Source: Dreissena polymorpha (lineage: Eukaryota; Mollusca; Bivalvia; Myida; Dreissenidae). Taken from it: a stretch of DNA of 64,000 nucleotides. Within the stretch, counting starts at the first letter, position 1. Every line of letters starts with the position of its first letter. A program made the translations under genes and the position numbers. The notes beneath the pieces are model-generated. The model made no database searches. It was not told where the DNA came from and saw only the letters and a list, made by a program, of their open reading frames with translations. Shown piece by piece: positions 46,358 to 59,065 of this stretch. The stretch spans positions 122,635,661-122,699,660 of the forward strand of contig NC_068359.1 of assembly GCF_020536995.1 (NCBI RefSeq), written 5' to 3'.

Positions 46358-46390
46358 TTGCTTAAATCCGAGCTCTCACAGTCACGTGTA
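46358..46390 (-). promoter_or_regulatory. Putative promoter of Met-rich gene B
   Basis: GATTTAA on the minus strand (plus 46362-46368), 123 bp before the ATG, and CACGTG at 46383-46388 mirror the layout upstream of gene A. The leader between box and ATG (aggcagga, ggtttacc/ggtttgtg) is also alignable with that of gene A. Confidence 0.35.
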
Positions 46391-46807
46391 ACTTTCATAT
46401 TCATCAAACCATGATCGCCGTCTATCTACAACGTGAGTAATTAAATTCTAAATGCTATAGTGAATTATACCGCATATAGATGGGTTTATTATTATCTCGG
46501 TGGGCGTGATTTAATATGACAAACGGAATGTTTTAGTTCGCTTTGAAGAAAAAGACCACTGTAATATTGCGCGAAAACAATTGGAAAATGTAATGCTTTT
46601 AAACGTATTGAGCGTTATATAAGTCTCAGAGACATGTAATAATTTGTGACACAAGCTGCGTTTATGTCTTCGAAAAAACAACAACTTCGAATTATTTTGG
46701 AAAGTGAAACAAATAAGAAATTGATTACATCAACAATAAGCCGCGTCGGTTATTCATCAAAGCATTAGGCCTCTTATAAAAAAAACTTGTAACATATCCA
46801 TAACGGT

Positions 46808-46958
46808 TCCGGATGAATTCATGTTTGCGACGAAATGTTTTACTAATTCGCCCCATTGGAGCAAAAAAAGGAACCATTTGCCTTCTAATATCAATGTCAC
46901 ATGGTACCTTTTTGCACCAAGGGGCGAATTTTTTTTGTCGAAAGCTGATTATATCCGG
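46808..46958. repeat. Foldback sequence with TTCGCCCC inverted arms
   Basis: attcgccccattggagc pairs with gcaccaaggggcgaat, and weaker pairing extends outward to ccggat/atccgg near 46810 and 46955. It is probably a small non-autonomous transposon. No target duplication was fixed. Confidence 0.5.
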
Positions 46959-47226
46959 AGTTTTGTAAACTTGAATAATAAACAAACAAGTATTTACCGT
47001 ATGATTTTTGCCAGTACCGTTTTTTTTCGCTCCCTACTGTACACTATCCTTGTTTACATGTGTAACAAAATATTTACAACATTTTTTTCACGAAATATTT
47101 GCATGGTTAGAACAATTGTCGTTGATCATTCCATGTTTCAGGAAGGAATGTAGGAAAATCAAGCTATAATGACTTACAGGATTATGTACTGAGTATGAGA
47201 TTCATTATACGTTCACTAATAATAAA

Positions 47227-47732
47227 GGGACCTTTTCACGTTTGGATAAACTGACAAAATTGAAAAAAAAGTTGTTTCAGATTCGCAAATTTTCGTTTTA
47301 GTTATGCCATTTGTGAGAAAACAATAATACTGAACATTTAACATGCTTTAAAAGAGCCATTTTATGCATCGTTTGACGATTTAAAAACCCGAAAATTATA
47401 AAGCGTTGCAACGCGAAACGAATAAATAATTTGGAGAGTTCTGTTGTTGTCGTTATATTTTGCGAAACTACGAGGATTGCTTATATAAAGTATAAAATAC
47501 ATCTATCATTGTGTGCGGAAGGATGGCCGAGTGGTCTAAGTGATAGACTTTTTACTCCATGAATCCAGGGGTCAGTGGTTCGAGCCCTGCTAAGGGTTAC
47601 CTTTTTTCTTTTCTTTTATATATTTTATTCTTGATTTTTTACTGGAGCCTTTTACATCCAATGTTTACGATTATCAATATAAAGCATTTAATAACAAACT
47701 TCAAAACATGCAAAAATCTGTGAAAAGCCCCT
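47227..47732 (+). mobile_element. tRNA-bearing TIR element, copy B (most complete tRNA domain)
   Basis: The left end is gggaccttttcacg and the right end is ctgtgaaaagcccc. The left half carries ttctgttgttgtcg and tttgcgaaactacgagg. The tRNA-like domain is at 47521-47601 (ggatggccgagtggtctaag ... gtggttcgagccctgc), resembling a Leu/Ser-type tRNA. A T-rich tract follows, then the right half (ttactggagccttttac). Confidence 0.75.
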
Positions 47733-47836
47733 TTAAGAAATTATCCCTATCAAAAGTACTAGTACAAAACATGTTATACGGCATGTATGGCGATGGAAGA
47801 CATACCATGGTAAATAAACTTTAAATAGCAGTTACT

Positions 47837-48517
47837 GTCACAAATTTCGGCATGCATTGAAGTTTGTCATTAAATGCATTATATTGATAAATGTTAATAT
47901 TGGATCTAAAAGTTTCAGCAAAAAAAAAACCAGAATTTAATTAAGGAAATAAAAAAGTAACCATCAACTGAGCTCGAACCGCTGACCCCTGGACTAAAAG
48001 CCTATCGCTTAGACCAATGGGCCTTCCGTGCTCATACAATGAGTGGTGTATTTTATTCTTTATATAAGATATCTTTTTAGTATCACACAATAAAACGACA
48101 ACACAAGAACTCTCCAAATTATTCAATCGTTTTGCGTTGCAACGCATTTTTATTTTCAGGTTTTCGTCAAAAGAATCATATAACGGATATTTTAGAGCAT
48201 GGCAAATGTTTAGTATTACTGTTTCCTCGCAAATATCATAACTACAATTTAAATTGGCCAATCTGAAACTTTTTTTTTAACCCTTTGCATGCTGGGAAAT
48301 TTGTCATCTGCTAAAATGTCGTCTGCTGAATTCCTAAAATTAGCCATTTCTTTGATTTTTTTCAAAGAATACTATCAGAATAGCAAACAGTTTGGATCCT
48401 GATGAGACGCCACGTTCTGTGGCGTCTCATCTGGATCCAAACTGTTTGCAAAGGCCTTCAAAATTCGGTTCCCGCACTGTTAACTTTGTCATTTTACCAA
48501 AATATGAAAAGGCCCTT
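47837..48517 (-). mobile_element. tRNA-bearing TIR element, copy C, split by a TTAA MITE
   Basis: The same blocks as copy A in the same orientation, with the tRNA-like domain on the minus strand at about 48030-47955 (ggcccattggtctaag ... cagcggttcgagc). The left terminus is lost and the right terminus is tatgaaaaggccc. A TTAA MITE (48277-48483) lies inside, so the MITE is the younger insertion. Confidence 0.7.
48277..48483 (-). mobile_element. TTAA MITE, family CCCTTT, nested copy
   Basis: TTAA at 48277-48280 and 48480-48483 bounds the element. The ends are ccctttgcatgctgggaa and ttcggttcccgcactg. The 67-bp hairpin lies at 48383-48449. It is the same family as 9487-9700 in the opposite orientation, and is closely similar in sequence. 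Confidence 0.8.
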
Positions 48518-49076
48518 TTAATAATTGTCAAGCAATTAACATGTGTGCTAGTACGACAGTTATATCTTACGTTTAGATATTTTAAAGTCACTCAGAAGTT
48601 TTTGAGACTTAATTGTTTTCAATAGAGTCAGAATACGATATACAACAGGTGGAAATCATAATATCATGCTGCAGCATTTCCTTTAGAGTTTTATTGTAAC
48701 AAATCGTATCCTGGCGAATTGTTTGACACTAATTGCCATTAAGATGTTAAAAAAATAGTATAATGTATCGGTTTAACTGCTTCCGTCATAAAGTTCACGT
48801 TGTACAGAAGTATTTTGACAAGTGATTGAAATGTAGTGCGAACCAGCGTAATAGTTAAAACAGAACCAGGAAACTCCAAGACAACTCCCGAAACAATCCA
48901 AAAGTTCTTTATTAAAGACTTCGGTCACCGGTCCATGTAAAACGTTGCGGTTTAACCTGTTTCCATATAGTCAAAATTTACACAGCTATACATTGTTTTA
49001 TCTTTGAGTGCTGTTAACATATCTTGCTAAAGATTGATCGAATTATTATTCACCCATTATGCCATGGTATTCATAA

Positions 49077-49305
49077 ACACATTTATGCCTAGTGGACTCT
49101 CCCATCATTCTAAATGGGATCAATTTATTTTTAAAATTAGGGATGTCTAGTATGTTATATTTCTATATATAGAATATTTCTTACAGAAATTCCTTTTAGC
49201 AAACAGCGCAGAGCCAGATGAGACGCCGCATCATGCGGCGTTTCATCTGGGTCTACGCTGTTTGCCTAAGGCCTTTTTTATAGACGCTAGGCATAAATGG
49301 GTTAA
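49077..49305 (-). mobile_element. TTAA MITE, family CCCATTTATGCC, copy 3
   Basis: The right end ctaggcataaatgggttaa is intact; the left end reads aacacatttatgcctag, where TTAACCC is altered. The central hairpin gagacgccgcatcatgcggc is intact. Confidence 0.75.
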
Positions 49306-50561
49306 TTTACCGGTATTTGCAAAATCCGTTAAATATTAAGAAGTAATTGTGTACACTATTTGAAAAGTATTGCTATTAAAACTTTATTATTATGATCTGG
49401 CTAATATCTATACAGTATAAAGGTTCTGAATATCTATTTGGACTAATACCTTTCAATTTGTTCAATATGGTACGTCTCTTATTGAAGCAACTGTGGAGTA
49501 GTTAGTCGTTACAATACTTTTCGAAACGATCGTTCAATAATACTACCGGGAGACGACATGAAGGTAACATAAGGTGTGTTTAATAACCAGACGTTTGTCG
49601 CCCACCTGTGGTTTATGACACCACGTGAGTAAGTTTTTGTGTGGATAGTTTCTGATCATAAAGAGATAACCGATTTGTACTAGACAAAGAGGCAATGAAA
49701 CACCGGTCTACAAAGCTCAAACGACGAGTGTCAAAATTTATGCAAACAAGTACATTAAACAAGTACAGTGATACAGAAAAAAATATGTGTGCCACAAGGT
49801 AAGTTTTTCCAAACATATCCCGGTTCCAATTTGTTATTATATATTGTATGAATGGAATCGATCCTTATGTTGTTTGTTTTTTCATCCTTAAATTTGATTT
49901 AAATTTAATTTGCTCGCTTAAATTTTACTACAGAAAACAATATTTGATTGCTGGTACCAATTTCAGATGGTTGCATAATTGTATGTATAATTACTCGGTC
50001 ATATTTATATGTTGTCTTAAGATTACGCTACTAAGATGTGACAGTGAACTTGTATACAATCGCTTTAACCGATCTGTATTCAACACTTATCAGGCATTTA
50101 AAGTGTACCTTCATTTTTTCAATTATTATTTCTTAGCTTCAAAAGAAAACACACACGCTACAACAGAACACATGAATTATGTTTTTTAATAACGTTATCA
50201 AACAAAACAAAAGGACTTCATGTTATTGTGCGTAAATTCTATTTTCTTAATCTACCCGATGGGTATACATTTTTGTTTATAATATAAATAATATAAAATA
50301 ATATATATAAACTATACAACTTTGTGCAAGGGTACAGATTGATTAAAATGTTCCACAGATAAATCTTACTTGCTTTTTTAAAAAGTGTGTCTTAAAATTC
50401 AGAAATATGCTGACGGCCAACTGTATCTTGATTTCGCGCGCTATTAAATCTGTTTAACCAATGTCAGGTTGTGTGAGGTGAACAAACATATGCAAACAAA
50501 GACAGACATACAGACATAAAGACATACAGACGGACCGATGGAAGGACGGACGACCGGCGGG
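49306..50561. other. AT-rich intergenic stretch
   Basis: No gene was supported. The 113-aa frame at 49848-50189 has low-complexity, Phe/Tyr-rich composition typical of chance frames in AT-rich DNA. Confidence 0.35.
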
Positions 50562-50935
<374 letters not shown>

Positions 50936-51932
50936 GACGAAAATAATGTGATATAAACACAGTTTTATACATATTTGCAAATCATTTGCCACAAACTTAT
51001 AAAAACAAATAAAAAGGGGATGAACAATTAAATAATTCCTGCATTTAGAACAGATGTTCGTATTTTAAGTGATTCTTTTACAATAAGGCATACCCTACTT
51101 GTACTGGTTCTGTTTATGGCCTTTTATAATTACATGTCATTATGTATTGTTTCTTATGTTTTCAAACGCCGGGGAAAAACTATAAAGTAAAATTCATCGT
51201 CAATATCGGTCGAATCTCAATAAATGCAGTATCGTTGGTTTTAAGAAATGAATTGTCTTGCATTAAGATCGTTTTTTATTTGTGAGCGTTAGCTCACATT
51301 AATGTAGAGGCGATTATGCAAATCAGTATGTGCTTAACAACGCTAGGAACCGTAACCCGTGACTGCCTGTGTGGTTAACTGCAGTAAAATTAAGCAGACG
51401 ACGAATGCAAAAGCATCTGCTCAAACGAACGCATCTGACTGTCTATTGTTCCCACTGGTACACTTCATAGTGTGTATGTATTCAAAATCAAAAGTATTGT
51501 AAGACAACGTTGGCCAGTCTAGTGTTTATCATTGAAATCTGTACATATTCGCTGCTTTCAGGGAAAGCGGGGCTTAATGCAAAATGATCTTTATAATACC
51601 CATACCAATTAGATCTAAGATTTATCTTACTCTTATTTATTTTGCATTAACTAAAACCGATATTTGGAGTTGAAAACTTGAGCCACATTCTGATTTGACG
51701 AAGTGAAATATGTTCATAAAGTTTTAGCTATTGATGTTCAACTGTATTTTTATAATATGTCCGGTCTCTTATAACTCAATTGTGAGTGGCATTTATGTAC
51801 TATGTTTTAAAGTTACTTTATATATGTTTTAATAGGTAAACTATCTCATCTTATCTGTCAAATAAGATTAGCCTGTGCACACTGATTAGCTGTATCAATG
51901 ATTTGAAAAAAAAACCACAAACAACCCATCTC

Positions 51933-52632
51933 GACATGTGCTTTAAGACACACTCTTTATAAATTTGAATTGGTTGTGGTCATTTCAAACTGGCGATATA
52001 AAAAGCTATAACATAATTTTGAAAACTGAGTTGCGTCAAAGATTATACAACAGCGAACAAATTTAGTGCCTTCAGCGCTTTGATAATATGTAAAAGGTTG
52101 GCTAACAATCTTATTTTAGAGAAAAGGTCAACTTCTACTACTACTTCTACTACCATTTCTATGAAATTAACTGCTTGCTCGCTCGATGCTTTATGGGATT
52201 AATATTCTCGTCATTTTCGAATAACTTGACAGAAAGCTGACGTGCATCAGCAAATAAAAAAACGACAAGAAAATGTTATTTATAAATCTAGTTTACTGCT
52301 AACGTCAAATCGTATACGCACAAACGAAGGAGAATGTACATAAGAGTTCATTCTTGCATTAACGAATTTTAACGTATTTCTAGAACTTCGTCATGGAAAA
52401 AAGAAAAATATTGTTGTCATTTTGTCTAAGTTATCTTTATAACAAAAATAAGAGAATAAACAGTGAACACACATCTCGACCTGTGCTTTAAGAAACACTT
52501 TTTTAATATAAATTTGGGTTGTTTTCATTTCAAACTTGCGATATAAAAAGCTATAACATAATTTTGAAAACTGATTTGCGTCTGAGATTATGCAATAGCG
52601 AACAACTTTAGTTCCTTCAGCGCTTTGATTTC
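51933..52632. repeat. Direct duplication, two about 150-bp copies 536 bp apart
   Basis: 51933-52080 and 52469-52632 share catctcgacatgtgcttt, gcgatataaaaagctataac, ataattttgaaaactga and cttcagcgctttgat in order, at roughly 85-90% identity. The region between copies is not repeated. It could be two insertions of one element or a larger duplication with decay. Confidence 0.7.
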
Positions 52633-53956
52633 TATTTGATAGTGAGATTAACTTCATTCGAAAAGAAGATGTTGAAATGGGCTTTAAAGAATACATATCG
52701 TGGACTAATCTTATATTGCGCGAATGTTGTTACTGTTTTTTATTCAAAACATATATTTTGTTGTGTACATACATATAACTATTGTCACTTAAATACTTAA
52801 TACGAGTTTGCATTGACCATTGCAACGGTTGTTATTTAAAAAAAAATTGGTGCAATAGACATCTAGTTCAATTCTGTACATAACATGTTCGACATTTGCA
52901 TGCAACAGATGTGTAAACGGCGATACCACAATTAATCAACCACTCCTTCCGCAAAATGAAATGATGAGTTATCATTTTAAGATTGATGTCTTGTTCTCAA
53001 TAAGTAACCGCAAGCAATAAAATAATGAAACAGAATTATCAATGAAAAAACAACAACAAAGGTCTATAAATCTTTAGAAAACAGATGTCTCATCTCCCAT
53101 TCATTGTTTCTCTCAACTGATCAATGAACGTTGCACGCTCTGTTTTCATTGTATAAACTGTTAATTGATCTAAATTGTTGCAACGTGACCACAGAAGGGG
53201 TCAAGCAGGCAGGAGTAACCAAAAAGGAGTTTCTTACCTGTCTGCATAAAGTGTTGGGACGTTATTATTGTCCAATAACGCACAGCTGCTCGTAAATCAT
53301 TTTTATCGCGGCTGACAATGATCAAAAGAACCATTGTTTCTGACACCATTTTATGGCCAACTATGTACTCCAACACATAGATAACTAGTTTTTTGACGTT
53401 AGGTTAGTGGAGCGGCTATTTTAAGCGCTTCAAAAATGTGGTATTCATTTTTATTTTCAAGGGAATTTTTGTTTGTTACCCTTTTCTGTTTGATAATTTG
53501 CTAGCATGTTTTTTTCATTTTGTTGGAGTAAAACGTTCTCGAAAACTACGCCCAATTTGCGTTAAACAACACAAAGACGATATAAGCTGAAATTTGAACA
53601 ATATAATGATTACAATGGACTTCAATACGCTACGTAAGAATATATGCCAAACCCAGTTTCGTCAACGTTGGCGCAAAGGCGTCATTTCGCTATTAGCCAC
53701 TGAAAAACAAAGATTTGCGCTATAAAATTAAGTTATTTGATAGCCTGACGTCAGCTTCTCCATTGTTGAATGTCTATAGGAAGTTTACAATATGGTTTAT
53801 TATATATTAAACCATATTTTTTAATTAACGTTTTAATGACGCGATAACTAGTGGGGCATTGTTATATTAATATGTTTAAAATATCTTTATAACAAAAAAA
53901 ACGATACAACTTACAATTATATATAAATTTATTAACGTTAACCAACATGAATATAC

Positions 53957-54096
<140 letters not shown>

Positions 54097-54337
54097 AATA
54101 ACATAAAGTTTCAAGATTTTATTGGAACATCGACAAAACCCTTTTGACCATTAACATACAAGTAAACAAAGAATAGTTAAAGTGGATCAGTACATAGCAA
54201 ACATAAACACAAAATACAATGAACAGTGTTCAAACATCATTTACATACGTGTATGTATTAACAATAACTCGATAAGACTGACATTAGTGATATACGTAAG
54301 ATTCATTAGTACAGTAGGGTGATAAAATATGTCGCGT

Positions 54338-54549
54338 TCTGAGAAAACTGGGCATAATGCCTGTGCGCAAAGTGTCATCCCAGATGAGCCTGTGCCGTCT
54401 AAACTTGATTTTCGGTAAGGAGGGGCTTCCTTCAAACTAAAAATACCATAAAAGCGTAAAGTGTCGCCCCTGATTAGCCTGTGCGGACTTCACAGGCTAA
54501 TATGGGACGACACTTTACGCACATGCATAAAGCCCAGTTTTTTTCAGAA
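54338..54549. mobile_element. Foldback MITE, family AGATTAGCCTGTGCA, copy 5
   Basis: The left end is ttctgagaaaactgggc and the right end is gcccagtttttttcagaa. The right subterminal palindrome (attagcctgtgcggac ... cacaggctaat) is kept, while the left one is shortened. Confidence 0.8.
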
Positions 54550-54968
54550 CGCGACTCAAATATGTAGACTTAATAAACAGTGCCCGAGGTCTTTCGTAAT
54601 ACATGAAATACATGAAATACGCATGTGTATTTTTAATAGATACATTGTTTCGTTAATCATTTTAGATTTGTGGTCTATTTCAGGTTTATGTGTGTCGGGT
54701 CATTCGATTTCAGTTCTGTGAACTTCATCTCGGTTTAATCCGTACTTTTAAGTGAAACTAAAATATTGCTCCCAGTTGTGTACCTTTTCGGTAAGCAGAT
54801 ATACCTTACGCAGAAAGCATCGTGAATGCTATCAGAATAGGTGTCGGCTAGATCCTTCTGAAAAACGCTGGAATAAAAAACGTGAAGGGTGTGGTTAGAT
54901 TACTGAATCGTCCATATATGAGATTTATCTTTTTACTACGGCCATTATGCCCTTACCTTAATTTTTGG

Positions 54969-55517
54969 GCAGCTGCCACTAAATAAAGCAATAAATACTG
55001 ATCAACGGGTGAAAGTGTGAGTAGGTGGGGCAGCTGCCACTAAATAAAGCAATAAATACTGATCAACGGGTGAAAGTGTGAGTAGGTGGGGCAGCTGCCA
55101 CTAAATAAAGCAATAAATACTGATCAACGGATGAAAGTGTGAGTAGGTGGGGCAGCTGCCACTAAATAAAGCAATAAATACTGATCAACGGATGAAAGTG
55201 TGAGTAGGTGGGGCAGCTGCCACTAAATAAAGCAATAAATACTGATCAACGGATGAAAGTGTGAGTAGGTGGGGCAGCTGCCACTAAATAAAGCAATAAA
55301 TACTGATCAACGGATGAAAGTGTGAGTAGGTGGGGCAGCTGCCACTAAATAAAGCAATAAATACTGATCAACGGATGAAAGTGTGAGTAGGTGGGGCAGC
55401 TGCCACTAAATAAAGCAATAAATACTGATCAACGGATGAAAGTGTGAGTAGGTGGGGCAGCTGCCACTAAATAAAGCAATAAATACTGATCAACGGGTGA
55501 AAAGTGTGAGTAGGTGA
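54969..55517 (+). repeat. 61-bp tandem array, nine copies
   Basis: cagctgccactaaataaagc recurs at 54970 and then every 61 bp to 55458. The units are nearly identical. One position (acggGtga or acggAtga) reads G, G, A, A, A, A, A, A, G across the array, and the last unit has one extra A. Each unit carries a CAGCTG E-box and an AATAAA. Near-identity points to recent expansion. Confidence 0.95.
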
Positions 55518-55557
55518 ACAATGACCGCCGTTATAGGAGTGACCCCACCCTCCCAAT

Positions 55558-55786
55558 ACAATAACACCAACAACAAACAACAACAAACAACAACAATATT
55601 TATGCAGCAATAAAGCTTACAATATTGGGATAATACACGTCTTCGAGGGCATGATCATCTACGGGCGCTCGAAAAATCCGTTCCTGCCCGAATTAGCAGC
55701 ACGAAGGCAGGAACGGATTAAGAGAGCACCCCCAGATGATCATGTCAGAGAAAATGTGTATTTTCGCTATTATTGCATAGACAATT
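55558..55786. mobile_element. (AAC)n-associated foldback element
   Basis: (AAC)n and gcagcaataaag lead into an imperfect inverted repeat. The left arm gcatgatcatct ... aatccgttcctgcc pairs with ggcaggaacggatt ... agatgatcatgtc, and outer blocks (gcaata/tattgc, atacac/gtgtat) also match. The loop is at about 55692-55707. Confidence 0.6.
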
Positions 55787-56771
55787 CCCCCAACCAAAAT
55801 AAATTTAAATAACATTGAATAAAATCAAAAACAGTATGTCTTGTTCATTCGACATCGACAAAATAATTCGATTATTTCATATGAAGTCATACAGTTGAAG
55901 GTTGTGTTTTACATATAATTCACTCTGTCATCAACAGAAATGACGAGGCAGTTTTCGATTCAAAATGTGTTTAAACAGTGGATTGATGCAAATTTAAAAT
56001 GCAGCCGCGCAAAGTAAGAAATGATGAATTATATTGGAATGTACTGGTCGTGGCGGATTAACATATCGTCAGAATGAGTCATTGTTTTCAAAGATATTTC
56101 TTTTGACAGTTTCGTACAGATCTATCGATAATCTTATTTCGTTTCAACTAAATTTTCAAAAAAAAAATAAATACTGCCAACATATTGTCACTGAAGTATT
56201 TCAAGCATACAGCAGGGACGTTGAAGGTACATAATCGGAAACGGACTCGAGAGCATTTCAAATAAGTAGGAATTACTTTCTTTGGAATCGAGCTAACATA
56301 AATAGGTTTAAAACTAAACTAAGGTACATAAACACTTACAGTATAGTCTTTTGAAAGTGTTCAGTAAATAACCTTTACTTCATTGAGGTTGCCAATAAAA
56401 TAAAGCTGTTGCAAAGAAAGTTCAGATGGTATAATTTGACAATAGGATTAAAATATTAATTACCTTTATCCTGAGGAAACTGATGCTTATTCAGTTCCCC
56501 ATTTATGCTTGAAGTCGTCGAAGGCTGGAGTTATGAACAAAGTTCATAATAACTTCGTTGAATCTAGCCATTACTAAGGGAAGTAACTGCACGTGGACCA
56601 GTTAATGGATATGAAAATCACACAAGATAAGTATTAATGCAAAGCATCAAAGGGCGTCGGTAATTTCAGTGTAAAAGGCACTCAATGAAGTTACATGGGA
56701 CGATTTTTTTTCTACTGTAAATATTAATATATTGGCCGATTATTTTAATCAAAATAGAAAAAGATACTGGT

Positions 56772-56882
56772 ATAACCATTATCTATGATTTTGTGTTATA
56801 ACCCCCAAATAACCATTATCTATGATGTTGTGTTATAACCCCCAAATAACCATTATCTATGAGTTTGTGTTGTAACCCCCAA
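56772..56882 (+). repeat. 45-bp tandem repeat, about 2.5 copies
   Basis: ataaccattatctatga and tgtgttataacccccaa alternate with only single-base differences. Confidence 0.8.
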
Positions 56883-57063
56883 AATATTCCATAGTTAATT
56901 TTATTAACATTGGTTTCCTTTTTTTACTGGCATCCGTGTGCACTTTTCATTAATGGAACAGAACTGTGAAGGTTTTAAAAAGATCTGCTTCATCTCACAA
57001 AATGCGCATTGATAGTGTCACCTAAAAAAGTCCATACCAAAGGGTCCATACCACCTGGATAGT

Positions 57064-57321
57064 AATACGTGTCGCGCTTCGCGCTCTATATGTGGTTTAA
57101 AAAAAAATCCGAGGAGTGCTTGACTCTAGGGAAACGGGTTGATGGGACACAGCTCCTCCTTGATAAGCGGCTGCTTCCTTTATCACAACTCATCAGGTCG
57201 AACCTCAAAGACCTCGTGAAGAGGCCGGTAGGACCTGTAAATAAACTCTGATTTAAAAAAAAAATCACAACTCATTGTTACAATCAATAATACGTGTCGC
57301 GCTTCGCGCTCTATATGTGGT
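57064..57321 (+). repeat. 33-bp direct repeats flanking a poly(A)-ended segment
   Basis: The CpG-rich 33-bp sequence starting aatacgtgtcgcgcttcg occurs at 57064-57096 and again at 57289-57321. Between them lies GC-richer DNA (57109-57250) ending aataaactctgattt and then A10, also preceded by an A-run. It resembles a retroposed transcript 3' end, although the flanking repeat is longer than usual target duplications. Confidence 0.55.
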
Positions 57322-57562
57322 AGGGATGGTACTTAGGGCCTATGATAGACATCCATAAACAACAACAAAAATACATGCAAAATAGATGCGTTGTTTGCAT
57401 TTATTTGTTAATATAAAACACGTGTATTTTTTTAAAGATATTTAAGAGATGTAAGAAATTTTAATTAACGTTGTCCCTACGCGGCATCCATTAATTTTAA
57501 TAAAAATGTGCAACGTTGTATTTAGGTCGCATTAAAACGCAGTATTTTTAAATTCTATTTTA

Positions 57563-57565
<3 letters not shown>

Positions 57566-57652
<87 letters not shown>
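57566..57652. repeat. (AT)n microsatellite
   Basis: About 43 AT units. Confidence 0.96.
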
Positions 57653-57655
<3 letters not shown>

Positions 57656-58778
57656 ATGTCACTTTATATTACGATATATATCCATGCCAAGCAGGGAATA
57701 TCTATGTTTGAAGCAAAATTACTTACTACCATTCTGATAATGATTTTGTCTCCCTTGCAACATTAATACAGTAAAAACATTGGATATGAACAATCACCGA
57801 AGTAAACCAAAGCCAAATATAACATTCATAAGGCACAGAAGAGTTATAGTATCAAAATACAAAAATAATATGTACCATAATATTTTTTCAGTTCATATCT
57901 TTTTTAAACTTTCTAGATGGTGTTAAGATTTAATGATTGCACATTTTTGAATTCATGAATAACATTTAATTATTATATGTCTTTGAGCAAGTACATAAAA
58001 TAAAATTATCCAGGCACCGTTTAATGAAAACATATTCTTTTTGACTTGAAGTGATATCTTGAAATAAAATGAACAGTTTACAGAAATAAAAAATGTTAAA
58101 AAGTGTCACGGAGTAATGTTCTTTTAACTCTTTTTAATGGACCAGCCTTGACAAACTACATAACTGTTTTGTGGAATTACATGATTTTTCAAGTATTGCA
58201 GTGAAAGAAAAAAATCAAAGTAAAGATTGAATTAAAAAATAAAAATATCATTAAACATTTTGACAATTCAACAAATCGAACAACATTTCATGTTTATTTC
58301 TTGGTGCAGTGGTAATAAGATCTTGCAGCCCCCTTTTATGACTGAGGCTGTTGAGTATTTTCATTAAGCATCTTAAGGTATTTTCAGATATTCAGGTTTC
58401 ATTTTAAATTTATTCATGTATTACCAGTAGTGCAATTTAATATGTTTTTATTGGTATAGTAAACCCCATATTAAAGACATTTGTATGATAACTTGTTAAG
58501 TGTTAATTGATGCTTTTATATGTTTGTATAGCAAGATTTGCAAATTCAAAAATTGACAAGTTAAACTTACTTTGTGGATACTGCTGTACTTCTTAATGAA
58601 GTTGATACTGAATTACTATCGTATTTAACATGTGAAATTTGTATGCTTACTATTATTTAATGAAATTATTTATGTAGTGTTTATTTTGATATATTAAAGA
58701 AACCCATGTGAGCATGTTATTGGAAACTAAAGAAACTTAAATTAAAAGACCACAAACAAGCATCATTGGGTTTATATT

Positions 58779-59065
58779 TTATCCTCCGCCATAGGAGGAG
58801 GGATATAGAATTGGCGTCGTCTGTCCATCCGTATGTCACAAACTTTTCAATGAGGAGAATTGTAGTGCACAAGAACCATAACCCCTTCACTTTCTTAAAT
58901 CAGAGTTATTTCCCGTTGTTGTTTGTTTATGATGTAACTTTTCAGGACCCTATGTCAGATACTATAGAAGATTTCTACATGAAACTCCATGTTTTGTGAG
59001 GATTCTACCATACATCAAGGAATTTGCACCCATCCATACACAAAATTTTAATTGCGGGTGATACA
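58779..59065 (+). mobile_element. GGAGGGATAT-type repeat, diverged copy
   Basis: It begins tcctccgccataggagg and agggatatagaattggcg, with a tccgtatg tract, and ends gcgggtgatacaaattc. It is the same arrangement as at 20127 and 21171, but only the ends are well kept. Confidence 0.6.

Noticed and set aside
45949-46407. Longer gene B reading from the Met at 46407
   Set aside because: The upstream extension lacks a signal sequence and aligns with the untranslated leader of gene A. The Met at 46245 fits both the signal peptide and the paralogue.
47521-47601. Functional tRNA gene
   Set aside because: A tRNA-like segment recurs at the same place in other copies of a mobile element, with changes in the arms; it is part of that element.
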